Shown piece by piece: positions 1 to 11,596 of a stretch of 64,000 bases of DNA. The stretch is from Saxidomus purpurata (Eukaryota > Mollusca > Bivalvia > Venerida > Veneridae). A program made the translations under genes and the position numbers. Under the pieces are notes generated by a model that saw nothing but the letters and a program-made list of their open reading frames with translations, did no database searches and was not told the origin of the DNA. The stretch covers positions 6,719,987-6,783,986 of the forward strand of contig JAFMSR010000008.1 in NCBI GenBank assembly GCA_022818135.1, read 5' to 3'. The first letter of the stretch is position 1. The number at the start of each line of letters is the position of its first letter.

Positions 1-639
1 TCAACTTGTGGCATATCCTTTGAACGTCCGTAACGTAATAAACCGTATACGCTGGTTAGGTTTGGCCTTCAATGGAAGTGACAGTTACCGTATGGAACAC
101 GTTTTGTCTGTATGAATTTAAAGGCTATGCCGACAACACATGAATGTTGACAACCGAGGGAAATGTTGACTCTTTTAGACAACCTTGAAAATGACCTTGG
201 ACACAATTTTACCAGATTTGAAAATTTTCATTTTACCAACGTTCGTGTGCAAGGATTGTGTTTTTGAGAACATAGAACATTATCAAGAAACACATTCTGA
301 CCAATTTTAAGGATGATTGGGTGCAAAATGCGGTCTCTCATATGTTCGCAAACAATTGTGGACGAACGGACGACATACTTCGAGCTCATGTGAGCAAAAA
401 ATTGTGATACCTCGATTCCAAGCAGTACTATTTTGCTTTTATTTCATTTACCAATATCAACACGGACGGCATGATTAAGCATACTTTGCGCGAGACGATG
501 GTAAAAATGAAATGAGTTAGTTTACTTTGGGAAAGAAACACACGGCGGCTAGCCTACCGTATCATTAGTTTATACGAATTTATTTTTAGTTCGATTACGA
601 AGAAAGCACCGTAGCTTATTGAATCGCACTCGAACACAC

Positions 640-838
640 ATTCCAGACGTCATCACGCTCACGCGGGACAGGCAGCGAGTTTTTCATCATTGTCACCCAT
701 TTACAGCCGGGTGGACTGAGGCACGTGTGGCATCAGTGTCTTTGCCCAAGGACACACCTTGTGCTCGGGCTGGGATTCAAACCTTGGAACTCTCGTTCCG
801 GAGGCGAACACCCTAACAACTGAGCTATCGAAAGCCCA
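640..838 (-). mobile_element. tRNA-derived SINE, upstream of gene A
   Basis: On the minus strand, a tRNA-like head (838 down to about 771) has an A-box-like run around GATAGCTCAGTTG and a B-box-like GGTTTGAATCC. The body that follows contains GTCCTTGGGCAAAGACACT and CCACCCGGCTGTAAATGGG, a core shared by many animal tRNA-SINEs. The rest of 1-1096 shows only AT-rich sequence and dispersed-repeat wording; no gene is visible. Confidence 0.65.
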
Positions 839-1122
839 CCGTATCATTAAAGAAGTCATATGAACATGTGACCGAAACTTTAAATCTGGTTTTGTAGGAT
901 AATTGAAAATTTGTTTTTTCAGAGTAACCTCACTATTCTTGTAAACTTCGGCATACACATACATGTATCACTGAATTGAGATGGAGTCTGATCAATTCCA
1001 GACAGATTTTCAAATTTGCGTCTAGATTCGTTTAAATGTCATCACTGGTTTTATCACTTACGCTAAAATAATTAACAATGTTTTTATTTTTTATAGGTCG
1101 AAACATCAAGGCATAAAGTAGA

Positions 1123-4100
1123 ATGGCAACGTCCGGATCAAAAAAAAGACATTCCTCTATGTCCGACGAAGGATTTGAAATTATTGAAATTGATGAAGCA
1201 CTACTAAATATAAAAGTGAGAAACACAGTCTGAGAGTAGTTTAAATGTATAAGAGAGATACACACAGAGAGAGAGGGGGGCTATATCGTAGAAAATATGG
1301 ACTGTACTGTACAAACTGTTTTATACGTATTAGTTTGTAATGGTTGCAAATAATTTTATATCGGCCAAACAGGTGATAAGCTTCGTAATAGAAGGACAGT
1401 GCATGTTCAACAAATAAGAGACCCGTTAACAGGACAATTGCCTAAATGGTCATTTAGATAATTGTTCAAAAAACGACCCTAAATATTCAATATTTCCCTT
1501 TTACAAATTTCATAGTAATGATGTTTCAGCTAGGTTATCTAAAGAACGCTATTTCATTGACATTTTTAAGCCTAAATTAAACAACTATATATATGAAAAA
1601 TGTTAAACGATATGCCGGAATAAGTAAATTATAAAAAAAATGAAAATAATGACACTATATGAGTTTCCTATTTGTATTTGCCAACCGGCAAATATAGCAT
1701 ACACTATAAAATAAATTACTTAGCAACGTTACGTCAAAGTTGTGTACGCAAAAATGATCACGTCATGAGGCACTATTCCCCGAAATCTAAAATTACTAAT
1801 TTGAAACTCGTCTAAGCGTTGGTTATATGGTTTATCCGGTTGTGCAGCGTCATGTATGACCACCGACGGGCCGTCTAGGTGACGATTTTTTGTTCTTATC
1901 CGGCATTTTCTATAGTAAAGATGATAATTATTGCGTCAGGTCAGACAGGAGTATATTAATTAAACAATGATCGACGCACAGCAATGCGATATGATATCGC
2001 GACATTTTCTTTCGAAAATATCGTGCGTCATATGTTGAGTGTCGTATCACATTTTTCGCGCGTCGCTACGCGCTGTCGTGAGTCTCGCTGAGCTACAATG
2101 CAGAATCGACACGGCGTCTGTGCGTCGCTATCGCGTTGTCGAGCGTTATGCAACGGTTATTTTTCCTCTTCATCATTCTATAATAAATACAGGAATTTTG
2201 CACATTTCCTGTTACTTTCACAACAAAATTAAAGCAATCAGCTGTCCTTATTTTATGGTTTTCGATGATTTACCGAAATCTAACGGCGGTTTATTTCCCG
2301 TTAAAAGTGGAAATTATCAAATCTGTTACACGGATTAACGTTAAAAAGTATACCACGCGTACTGAATGCCGAAACCATATGACAATGAAGTAGTTATAAT
2401 GACGTCATCTTTGCGATGCTTTCTGGTGACGTTTCCCGAGATTTTCGACATTTTAGTGAAATAAACTCAACAAATGTTTGAGACATAAAATAAACAGAAC
2501 AGTTGTTCGTATCGTTGTGATATCACGATAAATTCACCCATGAACACCAAAATTAGTTATTTTCACTCGTGGCTGCGTCATAATAACGTGATATTACACC
2601 GAAACAAACAATTATCCTCTATTTATTTCTCGTCTTCATCATTATCACAGTCAAAGAAAAGTTACATAGTCAACAATGATTGTTTGCTATTACTCCATGC
2701 TCAAAGCCACTAAATATTTTTTTAGCGAACAAACTGTCATGTCTGCTGGGGCGAAGTAATCTTTGAACCCAACCATCATGTAGTCCTGAAAAACACATTT
2801 AATTAACTATTTAACAAAAAAACAACAACACAGCAGCAATAAATACGGTTGATAATGATCCAGTTCAGCTTTGAACAGCATTAAAATGATGACATCAAAG
2901 TTTCATAGATTGAACTAGTTTCTAGTGTACAACGACCCGGAAGTACTTGTTGAACGGCGTGTCACCTTATGCAGAGGCGTCGCACGACAATGCAACACAA
3001 CATCGCGACAATGTCGTTTAAATTGTCGTCCTTCGTAGCACGTGCTCCACATTGTTGTGTGTCACGATGAGCTAAAATGCAGGACGCGTTTGTGCGTCCG
3101 TCCGCCCGGACTGTATCACCCCCATGCAATGATAGATTTTAAATGTGCTTGGCTTGATTGTTCACCATGATGGGGCAGCGTGTAGCATGCAAATTAGAGA
3201 TTAAAGGTAAAAATTAACACATGATACCTTATCTGGCATGTCGTAGCGCATTTGGCGGGCTTGACATGTTGCCAGTCGTTACGATATAGTTTTTTCCCTT
3301 CTTTCTTAGCTCACATTGCACTTTGTGCCAGGACGAGCTTTTATGATAGATGATTGTCCGTCGTCCGTCCGTCTGTACGTCGTCCGACAACATCTTTTCT
3401 GAAACCACTGGGCCAATATTAATGAAACTTGGCACGGATGTTCCTTGCATAAAGTTCTACTAATATTGTTCAAAGAATTCAATTCCGTGCAGAACTCTGA
3501 TTGCTATGGCAACATATAAGAAATTCTGTGAAACCACAAGGCTTACAGCTTAGATATTTAGCAGGTAGTATTGCCTAGTAGACCACTATACACACTGTTC
3601 AAATTATGACCCCCTGAAACTGCCCGGGATGCCACTTGATTTTACATAGGCTTAAATAGGAAAAACTTTTAAAATCTTCTTCTCTGAAACAACAAGGCAT
3701 ACATCTTTGATAATCGGCAAGTGGCATTGCCTAGAAGACCTCTACCACAATTGTTCAACTCATGACCCACGGGTCAAAACTGACCCCGCCCAGAATTTTA
3801 CATAGGCTTATATAGGAAAAACTTTTAAAGTGTTCCTCTCCAAAACCACAAGGCCTAGACTTAAGATATTTAGTTTACATTATTGTCTAGTAGACCTTTA
3901 CCAAATATGTTTAAATCATGCCTCTGTTGTTAATATTGGCCCCTCCCGGAGGGTCACTTGTTTTACATAGACATATATAGAAGCTTTCATAAATCTTTTT
4001 CTCCAAAACCACAATCATTGTCTAAAACTTATATATTTAGTGTTACCGGTATATGTTGTCTAGTAGATCTCTTCAAAATTTACCCTGCACGGAGGTTCAC

Positions 4101-7100
4101 TTGGTATAGAAAAATCTTCTTCTCTATAGCCGCAAGGCCTAAATCTCAAATGTTTGGTAAGTAACATTGTCTAATAGTCCTATACCAAAATAGACCACGC
4201 CCGGGGTTCCTTCATTTTTCTTTATAGATATAAGAGAACCCTAGCTTCCAATGAGTTCTTATAACTACGACCAGTGACTTTACATAGCAACTACTGACTC
4301 CCTTTAGCAACAAGGTAAGTGCACACGTATTTAGGTGAGAGATACAGGGCCATTATGGCTGTCTAGCTTTTTTTTATTTTTTTTACGTATTTTATATCTC
4401 GTGTCCATAATGATCGTTATCTCGGATAGAGGACATTGAGAGGAAGTGCTTAACTCTAGCTTGTCCTATTTTTGAATTATCTCTCATTATTGAATTTAAT
4501 TGTCTGGGCATGTCTTACATGGCTCTTGTTATATCTTGTGGCCATGAAATAACTTTATCTTTTCTAAAACAAATTTACTACATTTCGTGGCCACGAGAGA
4601 ATTTATATAAAAAATACATGTCCCATCTGTGCTTCCGTATGTTACAGTCCACAATTGTTTTAAATTATGTGGACTGCGTTTTAAGCAAAATCAACTGAAA
4701 TAATTTATATTGTTGTTCTTTTATTTCCCCGTCGCTTTAATATAATTTAATATCTATCGACTAATCTTGAATATACTGTATTTAAAATACATATAAATCG
4801 TGTTGTCATAACATCATTTTTAACAGATATATTGTAGTAAGCGTTAGATTTTTTAACAAAACTGATACAAGTGACAAAAAAGTCTTCTCAAAACATGTAC
4901 ATGTATGTAACAATACTGTATTGAAATAGACCTCAGAACATTATTTGTTCACGTAATAGGTTGTGCCGACTTTTGATAAAGATGAAAACAAACAACTCAG
5001 AAGTGAAAATCAAGAACTTCGGAGAATTAATAAGAAATTGAAGAATCAAAAACAACAAACAGAATCAGAGTGTAGAACTGAAATATACAAACTGCAGCAA
5101 ACTATCAGCAGACAACAGAAAGAAATAGATGACCTAAAAAAATCCCGGCTGGATGCTAAGCGTGGTGACTTTGACGATGCAATCAAGTTGAAATTAGAGT
5201 CTTATGACACAATCGTTCTTCAGCTTAAAGAAACACAAGACAAACTAAGGGAAACAGAGACTGAACTAGATGCTACTAAAACACGGTTAGTAATTTCTTA
5301 TGTAAATATTTCATAACAGGCTGAAAATAGTCAACGGACCTTGATGCCCAACTACTATTTATGACTATTTATTACAACCTAACATATATAGTACTAGTAT
5401 TATTACCAAGGAATACTTCCATTTCAGACTAAGTAAGTCCATGGGAGACAAGCTTACAGACAACAATCCCAACATTGCCGACTTAAGCGACAATAACCGA
5501 CCTACAAAGCTGGCTGAGAAGTTCCAAGAACTTTACGATAATCAATGGACCGATGCGTTTGAAATTGTTGATACAAAATGCAAACAGGAAGATAGGGAAT
5601 ATGAAGAAAAGAAAACAACTGCAAAATTAATCACGATATTGATGGTACATTTGTATTTGTTTCATTTACAATATCATATATATGTTATGAATACTGAATT
5701 CCGATTGCTCTGAAGTGATCACACATCGGGTTGTCAAAAGTATGTATGGACATGAAAAAATGATAAGAAATCCTGCTCGGATTTCACAATGTCATGTTTT
5801 TCATATTTTCAAATATTTTATTTACAATTTTGAATGAGGAATACGACACAATTATTTATGAATCATGAAGTAAAGCCAAGATACGTTAATTGAGCTTCCA
5901 AATGACGCCATTCAATTGTGTACTTATGCAACGTAGATGCGCATGATTTTCGTGGCGACGAAGCTGTCTTTAATTATTCTAGTATTTAAATCAGTGAAAT
6001 GAATTATGATTAATAAGTAATCGTAACGCTGCAAAAGTCAGCATTTATATCTAATACTTATTTTTGTTCTTACAGGAAACGTTTATATATTGTGAAGAAC
6101 ATGCGAATCTCCAAATTAAAGCTATGCAGGAGGCAGTTGTTGCACCGATAAGTTTGGTAAAAAATTAAAACTATTTGATACGAAGGTACATCGAAATGTC
6201 CCTGGCTTAACGTTTTCTGAATTTTAATTAATTAGATTTTTAAAGATAACCACCCTTGATTTCAATGCATTTGTTCCATTGATGCTCAAACTTAATTTTG
6301 CCACCTTGAGAGAAGTTTTCTTCCTGATCCATCGAAAGACCTCAACAGCAGCAAAAACGTCATTTCAATAAAAATGTCTCCCGCGCAGCTACTTTTTGAG
6401 CTTAGAAAAGAGGTAAAATTCCTAGGGTGCTAGATTATGTGAGTATTTGGTACGTGGCTGGAGTTCAAAGCAAAACTCCTTAGCTGTAGCTGCAGCTACT
6501 GCAGTTTGTGAGTTATGTGCAGGCGAATTATATTAAAGTAAATAATACTTGCTCTGAGTATTAACGATATACCATAGCTTTAAAAGTGTCGTCATGGTAC
6601 AAAACAATGATACTAATAGTATTCATATGAAGATATGACCAGTAAACGATAACTGATAAATAAAATATCAGTAGACTATTTTGTAAAGTCCTTTACTTTT
6701 TAGCCGATTATTTCTTAGTACAACTTAAGTGACAATGTTACAGTATAATGCGGCTTTTCTCGTGAAATTATGACCATATTTTATACGTGTAAACGCAAAT
6801 TCCCTTCTTTTCATAGTGATTTCGACAAAAATGCGATATAATTTTGTTTTCAGAAAACCAGAAACATACATATCCCTACGAATGTACACAAACAAATAAA
6901 AGATTGCCGAAAAAATGTTGCAGTCTTTTCCGGGAAGCAACTGTTTCAGGTAGTCCTGACTGCTAATGATAAAATAAGCGAAATGAAAAGATAGTATTAC
7001 CTTTTAAATTACAAAACTAAATCTTACAAAACTTGTTACAAGAATATTGGTTATTTTTCTAAATATTTGCCGCCTGTTGTCACACTTTTATGCTTTTAAA

Positions 7101-8014
7101 CGAACCGTTTTATAAGATTATGATACTTTTATCAAAGCAACGAATGTTTTGACTGAACACTTTTATATTTAGAAGCATTGGTTGTTAAATTGCAAGGGCT
7201 TTTACATTTTACAGAAATATCAGGACAAACTTCAAAGCTCAATTTCCTCAAAAGCGATGATGGCTGAAAGTATCCCAGGCTTCTTCGAAGAGTGTTTCAA
7301 CATATGCTGGCTCATGACAGTAAGTATTAACTACAAATAAAATTGTTGAAACATCCACATTAATTCATCAATATACATGTATCAGGACACTTTTATAAGA
7401 TTGAAATGTACTTTAAACCACCGCCTATATTACAATATAGGAGGCGTCAACAACAATCGTAATGATTTTTTTTGTAAAGCGTTTAATGAATTCAAGTTCC
7501 GTTTACTAGTTTGTAAAATGGCACCGATAGGCCCAATTCTAGCATCACCCCAATTATTTAATGTGGACTTCCTGTAGATGTTTTCTTTTGAACCTAGTGT
7601 TAGATAACACGAGAATCAATGAACATTGTGCTTATTTGCTGTTGTCTGACAGTTAAGCAAATTTGGCACTTTGCAATATTCTTAATTAAAATATTTTAAT
7701 TTGGCTTCTCAGTAACATCCATAGTAGATGCTACTTCTCATGCTTACTGGGAGAAAAATGCTATAATTGTTTATATGTTATAGGTGCAGGATCCTCCACT
7801 GGCATTTGGACCAAACATAAATAGTGGAGAATTGTTTAATACAGATATATACAAGGCATACACAAAAAGCGGAAGTAGAATTGATTTTGTTGTGTGGCCT
7901 GCCTTGTTACTACACAAGAATGGCCCGGTCCTAACAAAAGGTATCGCTCAAGGACTTGTTGAGCAAAGACGTGAAAGATCTGGCTCGGCGCATCGTCGTT
8001 CTGACAAGCTGTAG
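1123..8014 (+). CDS. Gene A: MIEAP (SPATA18-like) domain protein, short-tail type, 7 coding exons
   Basis: Hand-assembled exons: 1123-1215, 4960-5285, 5428-5644, 6076-6156, 6854-6949, 7215-7319, 7784-8014. All have AG/GT borders and matching phases, giving 382 aa with no internal stop. Residues 1-31 are a short N-terminus. Residues 32-139 are a Lys/Glu/Gln-rich coiled coil. Residues 141-382 form the conserved domain, with NRPTKLAEKFQELYDNQWTD in exon 3, ICWLM ending exon 6 and DPPLAFGP...FVVWPALLLH...LTKGIAQG in exon 7. Vertebrate SPATA18 has the same order (acidic/Trp segment, DPPL, HVWPAL, KGEA); there it acts in degrading damaged mitochondrial contents. The start is the first ATG after the acceptor at 1096, so a 5' untranslated exon must lie upstream. 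Exon 1 lacks the helical segment present in gene B. A candidate poly(A) signal at 8775-8780 is conserved downstream of gene B. Domain assignment is strong; exact function is inferred. Confidence 0.78.
1330..1606 (+). mobile_element. Degenerate Penelope-like GIY-YIG endonuclease fragment
   Basis: Conceptual reading gives FYIGQTGDKLRNRRTVHVQQ followed by IRDP, and after frame breaks a segment ending RYFIDIFKPKLN-like. This is the layout of GIY-YIG endonuclease domains in Penelope-like retroelements. Frameshifts and stops make it dead. It sits in intron 1 of gene A. Confidence 0.6.
1975..3115. repeat. CpG-rich, palindrome-rich repeat patches in gene A intron 1
   Basis: Two GC/CpG-rich patches (about 1975-2160 and 2930-3110) stand out from the AT-rich surroundings and share wording (GAGCTA.AATGCAG, GTCTGTGCGTC / GTTTGTGCGTC). 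Between them, 2498-2660 matches 34497-34625 (TGAACACCAAAA..., then CGAAACAAACAATTATCCTCT), so this is a dispersed family. The 99-codon open frame at 2039-2338 is not conserved and is probably incidental. Confidence 0.5.
3330..4375 (+). repeat. Dispersed bivalve-type repeat with ~157-bp internal tandem units
   Basis: Opens with a GTCCGTCCGTCTGT-type run and a GAAACTTGGCACGGATGTTCC segment. About five degenerate units follow, each holding an ACCACAAGGC-like box near 3532, 3688, 3844, 4008 and 4130. It ends near an ATACAGGGCCATTATGGC segment. A second copy with the same order lies at about 50500-51700 in pseudogene D. Noncoding. Confidence 0.7.
4960..5285 (+). CDS. Gene A exon 2: coiled-coil exon
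   Basis: Begins after a ...taatag acceptor in phase 0 and ends ACACG before gttagt, leaving two bases of an Arg codon completed by the A at 5428. It encodes 108 codons dominated by Lys, Glu, Gln and Asn with regularly spaced Leu/Ile, as expected of a coiled coil. Its last stretch (QLKETQDKLRETETELDATK) is nearly identical to the end of gene B exon 2. The middle is more divergent. Confidence 0.8.
7784..8014 (+). CDS. Gene A last exon: C-terminal end of the MIEAP-like domain
   Basis: Follows a ttatag acceptor and reads 76 codons to TAG. It carries the diagnostic DPPL, an FNTDIYKAY segment, IDFVVWPALLLH and LTKGIAQG, then a short basic tail ending RRSDKL. The match to gene B's last exon is near-complete, with substitutions concentrated at NS/DR, L/W and in the basic tail. 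Confidence 0.85.
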   Translation: MQDPPLAFGPNINSGELFNTDIYKAYTKSGSRIDFVVWPALLLHKNGPVLTKGIAQGLVEQRRERSGSAHRRSDKL

Positions 8015-10560
8015 GCGAAAACAACTTTGAAGACTGTGAAATGAAATGCAATATCTTTACTCTACAATGAGACAATTGCAGGAAATATGACATGAATGTT
8101 AACATTGTGAGTCGAAACTTCCCTGGCAATAATTAATGAACAAGTGTAATTATCTTTTGAGTAAGTTTAAGATATACTACCATTCAAAATACACAAACTG
8201 AGTTACAATCAAGAACGAAGAAATGAGTACGAAACCTATAATTAATGAGTTATGCTGAGTTATTTCTCCTATTGAAAGGTATGAATTGAAAACAAAACAT
8301 GTTAGGAAGGATGAATTCTCAATTTGTGACTTAGATAGTCAAAAACGAGTTTCACTAATTTTCTTTATATTCAATGGGAATAGAATTGTCATACAGATTA
8401 TTATGTTTTGATTATTACTTTGAAATTGTTCATTTTTTAAGTTTATGGAGTATAAATCAGCAATTATTGTCTTTTTTGAAATTATGATTATCACTGTGAA
8501 GGGTACATGTAATACACCTGTAAACTTTAACTCAAAACTTCATTATAGGAAATGTGTATCGTGGATTCCGACAAGTAATGGTACTATAGTACTTTATTTA
8601 GTGTGATATGATATCGTTTTCTTTCCCAAACATGAGTCTAATTACATTTAATTTACTTAAAACTACTTCATAACCGACCCAAAGCAAACCAAACAGGCCG
8701 TCTCATTTTTTATTTTTCTACCTCTTATCAGATAAGACCCTATTCAGGCTGGTCATCTAGTCCAAAAATCAGATAATAAATTCCATTGTGATATATAGAT
8801 AAATGGTTCAATGCTTATTTCCTGTTGTTTGTTTAAAACGCATTTCCTTATAATTAAATATTGTGAGTTTACAGGCATATTAAGTGATATGTTGATACCC
8901 CAAACACATCATATTTGCAGCAAACGTGTTATGTTTTTAGATGATGTGTGCAGTTGAAAACGTTTATCTAAATCAAATGTCGTGTTTAGCATACTAATTT
9001 TCCTTTTATGTATTTACTTTGTCCAGTCCATTGTTGCAAAACCTTGTCTTGCATAAAAAAAATCAGTATAAATGGTATTTGATAAATGTGTCTTCTCCTT
9101 TGCATACGAATATCACTAAAATGAATTATTTGTTACTTTGTGCAAGACAGAAAAAATTAAAAATTGTCTCAGTCTGTTGCAAGAGTAACTTACTTGAGTC
9201 ATGTACTCTAATGTCTCAACTCTTTACTTTTATTTGAAAGAGAAACTATATACCTTAAAGGTATTATAATAACAATGCATTTACCATCATGATTATCATG
9301 TTAAACATTGTGTTTAAACCGCAATTATTATAATAGTAAAATAATAGTGCTCTGTATGTTTTACAAATTAATATAGTAGGTAATCTATACAAATCAAATC
9401 CCTACTGTGATGTATGTCTACATATTTTAGTTGTCTTTAATTATTCAGCTAGTAAAAGATCAGATATGATTTATAAGTTATTTCCCGGCACTCATCTGAA
9501 CTCAGAGAACAAAAACATAAAAAGAAGACAAAGTAATTAAAAGAGTGAGAAAAGGCATCGGACACGTTTCACAGAACGATTCAAATGCCGAAATACATAA
9601 TGGCCACACTTTAACCAAGTGCTATAAAGTACATTACTGACAAAACACATCTAAAATATAAACAAGATGGCCCTATATTGCTCACCTGAGTACTTTAACT
9701 CCAGATTTCAAGAATATTAAGTCAAAAGGTCATGATCAAGTTAGACGAGGACACTTTTAAAATCGGCATGCAAAACTGCACAAACAGTTAAATTTAATTT
9801 CTGCAGCTAGTTGGTCAAAAAGTCAAGATGAACGTACCAAGTGGATTAATATATCGCGCAATGTTACCCACTTTCGGAATTGACCTAAAAATTATCAAAA
9901 TAAACACCCTGACCAATTTTCGTGATTGGTTGCAAATTATGGCTTGTAGTTTGAACACAAGGTTTTCCTACTGTTTGAATTTTTACCTAGTTTTTGACGA
10001 AATGTTACCTACTTTTATCTTGCCCTAGGAATAAACAAGTCTTACGTTCTGACCATTTTCCAGGATAAGTGAGTGCATCTTTATGAGTGTTCCCAAAATT
10101 GATGAGTTATGTTACCTGGTGACCTAGATTTTGACCCATGTGACTTACTGTAGAAATCATCAAGAGAAACATTCTGACAACTTTTCATGATTATTTGAGG
10201 CCTCAATACGAAGTCACATATAGGTTATGCGATTTTGCATTTTATGCTGTCTGTCCGTCTTCCATTAATCTTTCCTTGATGGTCACAATTTTCATTTTAC
10301 TTTATGGAACTTGCTTAAAAGGTTGCATGCAACCTGTACATAATTTGGATTGAAATTGAGCCAAGCTGTGCCAAAAATAACCATGCTACAATCGATAATT
10401 GTTAAACCTTGATAACACTCTACAGGTCACATTTTCCTATGGATTTTTTTCAAAATTAACCAGCAACCTGTAAACGCTTTGAGATCATGAACACCGCTGC
10501 GCAAATCAAAAAATGCTACAGTCAATCATGTTAAACCCTGATAACACTATATATATTGTT
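8015..10560 (+). repeat. Gene A downstream flank, duplicated after gene B
   Basis: No gene is visible. The sequence aligns collinearly with about 20850-23348 after gene B, from the first bases past the stop to a TTGATAACACT motif. The homology is part of the segmental duplication that made A and B. From about 9660 it incorporates a dispersed clam-type repeat (GACCTAGATTTTGACCCAT, GTCTGTCCGTCTTCC), which therefore predates the duplication. Confidence 0.8.
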
Positions 10561-10589
10561 ACGCTTTTGCTAGTGTTTAATCAAAGCTG

Positions 10590-11560
10590 ATTCGCTACCT
10601 GTATTTCTTATTGCTGATAAGCACCGCCCACTGAACATTATGAAAATTCCCATTGATGGTGTCAGAAATAAAATGACTATCAAACATGAATATTTTATTA
10701 TATACTGAGATATAGTTTATTCTGGACTTATAATTGTCTGAAAGTGCAATTGTCAAAAGATGGATTCTCAGAATAATCCAAGAATTGAGAGAGAAAAGAA
10801 AGAGAATCTTTGAGCAGTTTTTCACAGAACTGAAGTTATTAGTCAAGGACTGTCGATATCATGATAAATAAGAGACGCAATGATTCGTGATCATATTGTA
10901 TCCGGTGTCAGTTCACCAAAAATACGAGAAAAAAATGATAAATGAAGGATCGGGACTCAACTTGGAGAAATGTTTCGACATTGTTCGGACATACGAATGA
11001 AGCCAGATTCAGCCTAGAGACATGAATAGTCAAACGCAAATCGTAAGCACTGTTGTGAGACGGTCATCATAGAGATCTCAACAGCAGACCCAAGGACGAA
11101 ACCACCAAGTTTAAAATGAACCAATTGGCAGGAAATCACAAAACAAGTACCAAACGAACTATCAAAACGGTCACCAACCTAGACATGATAGCTACAGTTC
11201 CGCGTGTGGAAAGTGGGGACATAAACATTCGCAATGCGAAATATGTCCTGCAAAAGGGACAGTTTGTTTATATTGTAGAAAACTAAACCAGTTTTCTTCA
11301 ACAGTGTGTAGACAAAAAAAAATATAACTACAGAAACACTAATGATTTGATTCTCACCTGATCTTGATAACCCAGATTAAGATTTCACCCTTAACTCTAG
11401 TGAAGAACTGTATGCTTATAAAATTTAACACGATCATATTTCCAACCAGGCTTTTGCAAAGTTTGTCATCAGTTCCTCACCGGTCACATTTAAGATTGAC
11501 ACGGGTACACACGTAAATGTCCTCCTTACAGTATTGCAAACAAATTCAATATTTAATCTC
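10590..11560 (+). mobile_element. Degraded Ty3/gypsy-like gag-protease remnant
   Basis: Frame-shifted reading yields EQFFTELKLLVKDCRYHDK and HIVSGVSSPKIREKMINEGS, typical of gypsy gag. Then comes a Cys/His cluster CGKWGHKHSQCEICPAKGT...CLYCRK...VC (nucleic-acid binding zinc knuckles). It ends with FKIDTGTHVNVL, the D-T-G active-site motif of retroviral-type aspartic proteases. Several stops interrupt it and no LTRs are evident. It begins where A/B flank homology ends. Confidence 0.7.
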
Positions 11561-11596
11561 AATGCAATTTACTATGACCTTTAACCTATTTTTGGG

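Noticed and set aside
2039..2338. 99-codon protein gene
   Set aside because: It covers a CpG-rich palindromic repeat and runs into unconserved AT-rich sequence; no domain or splice signal.
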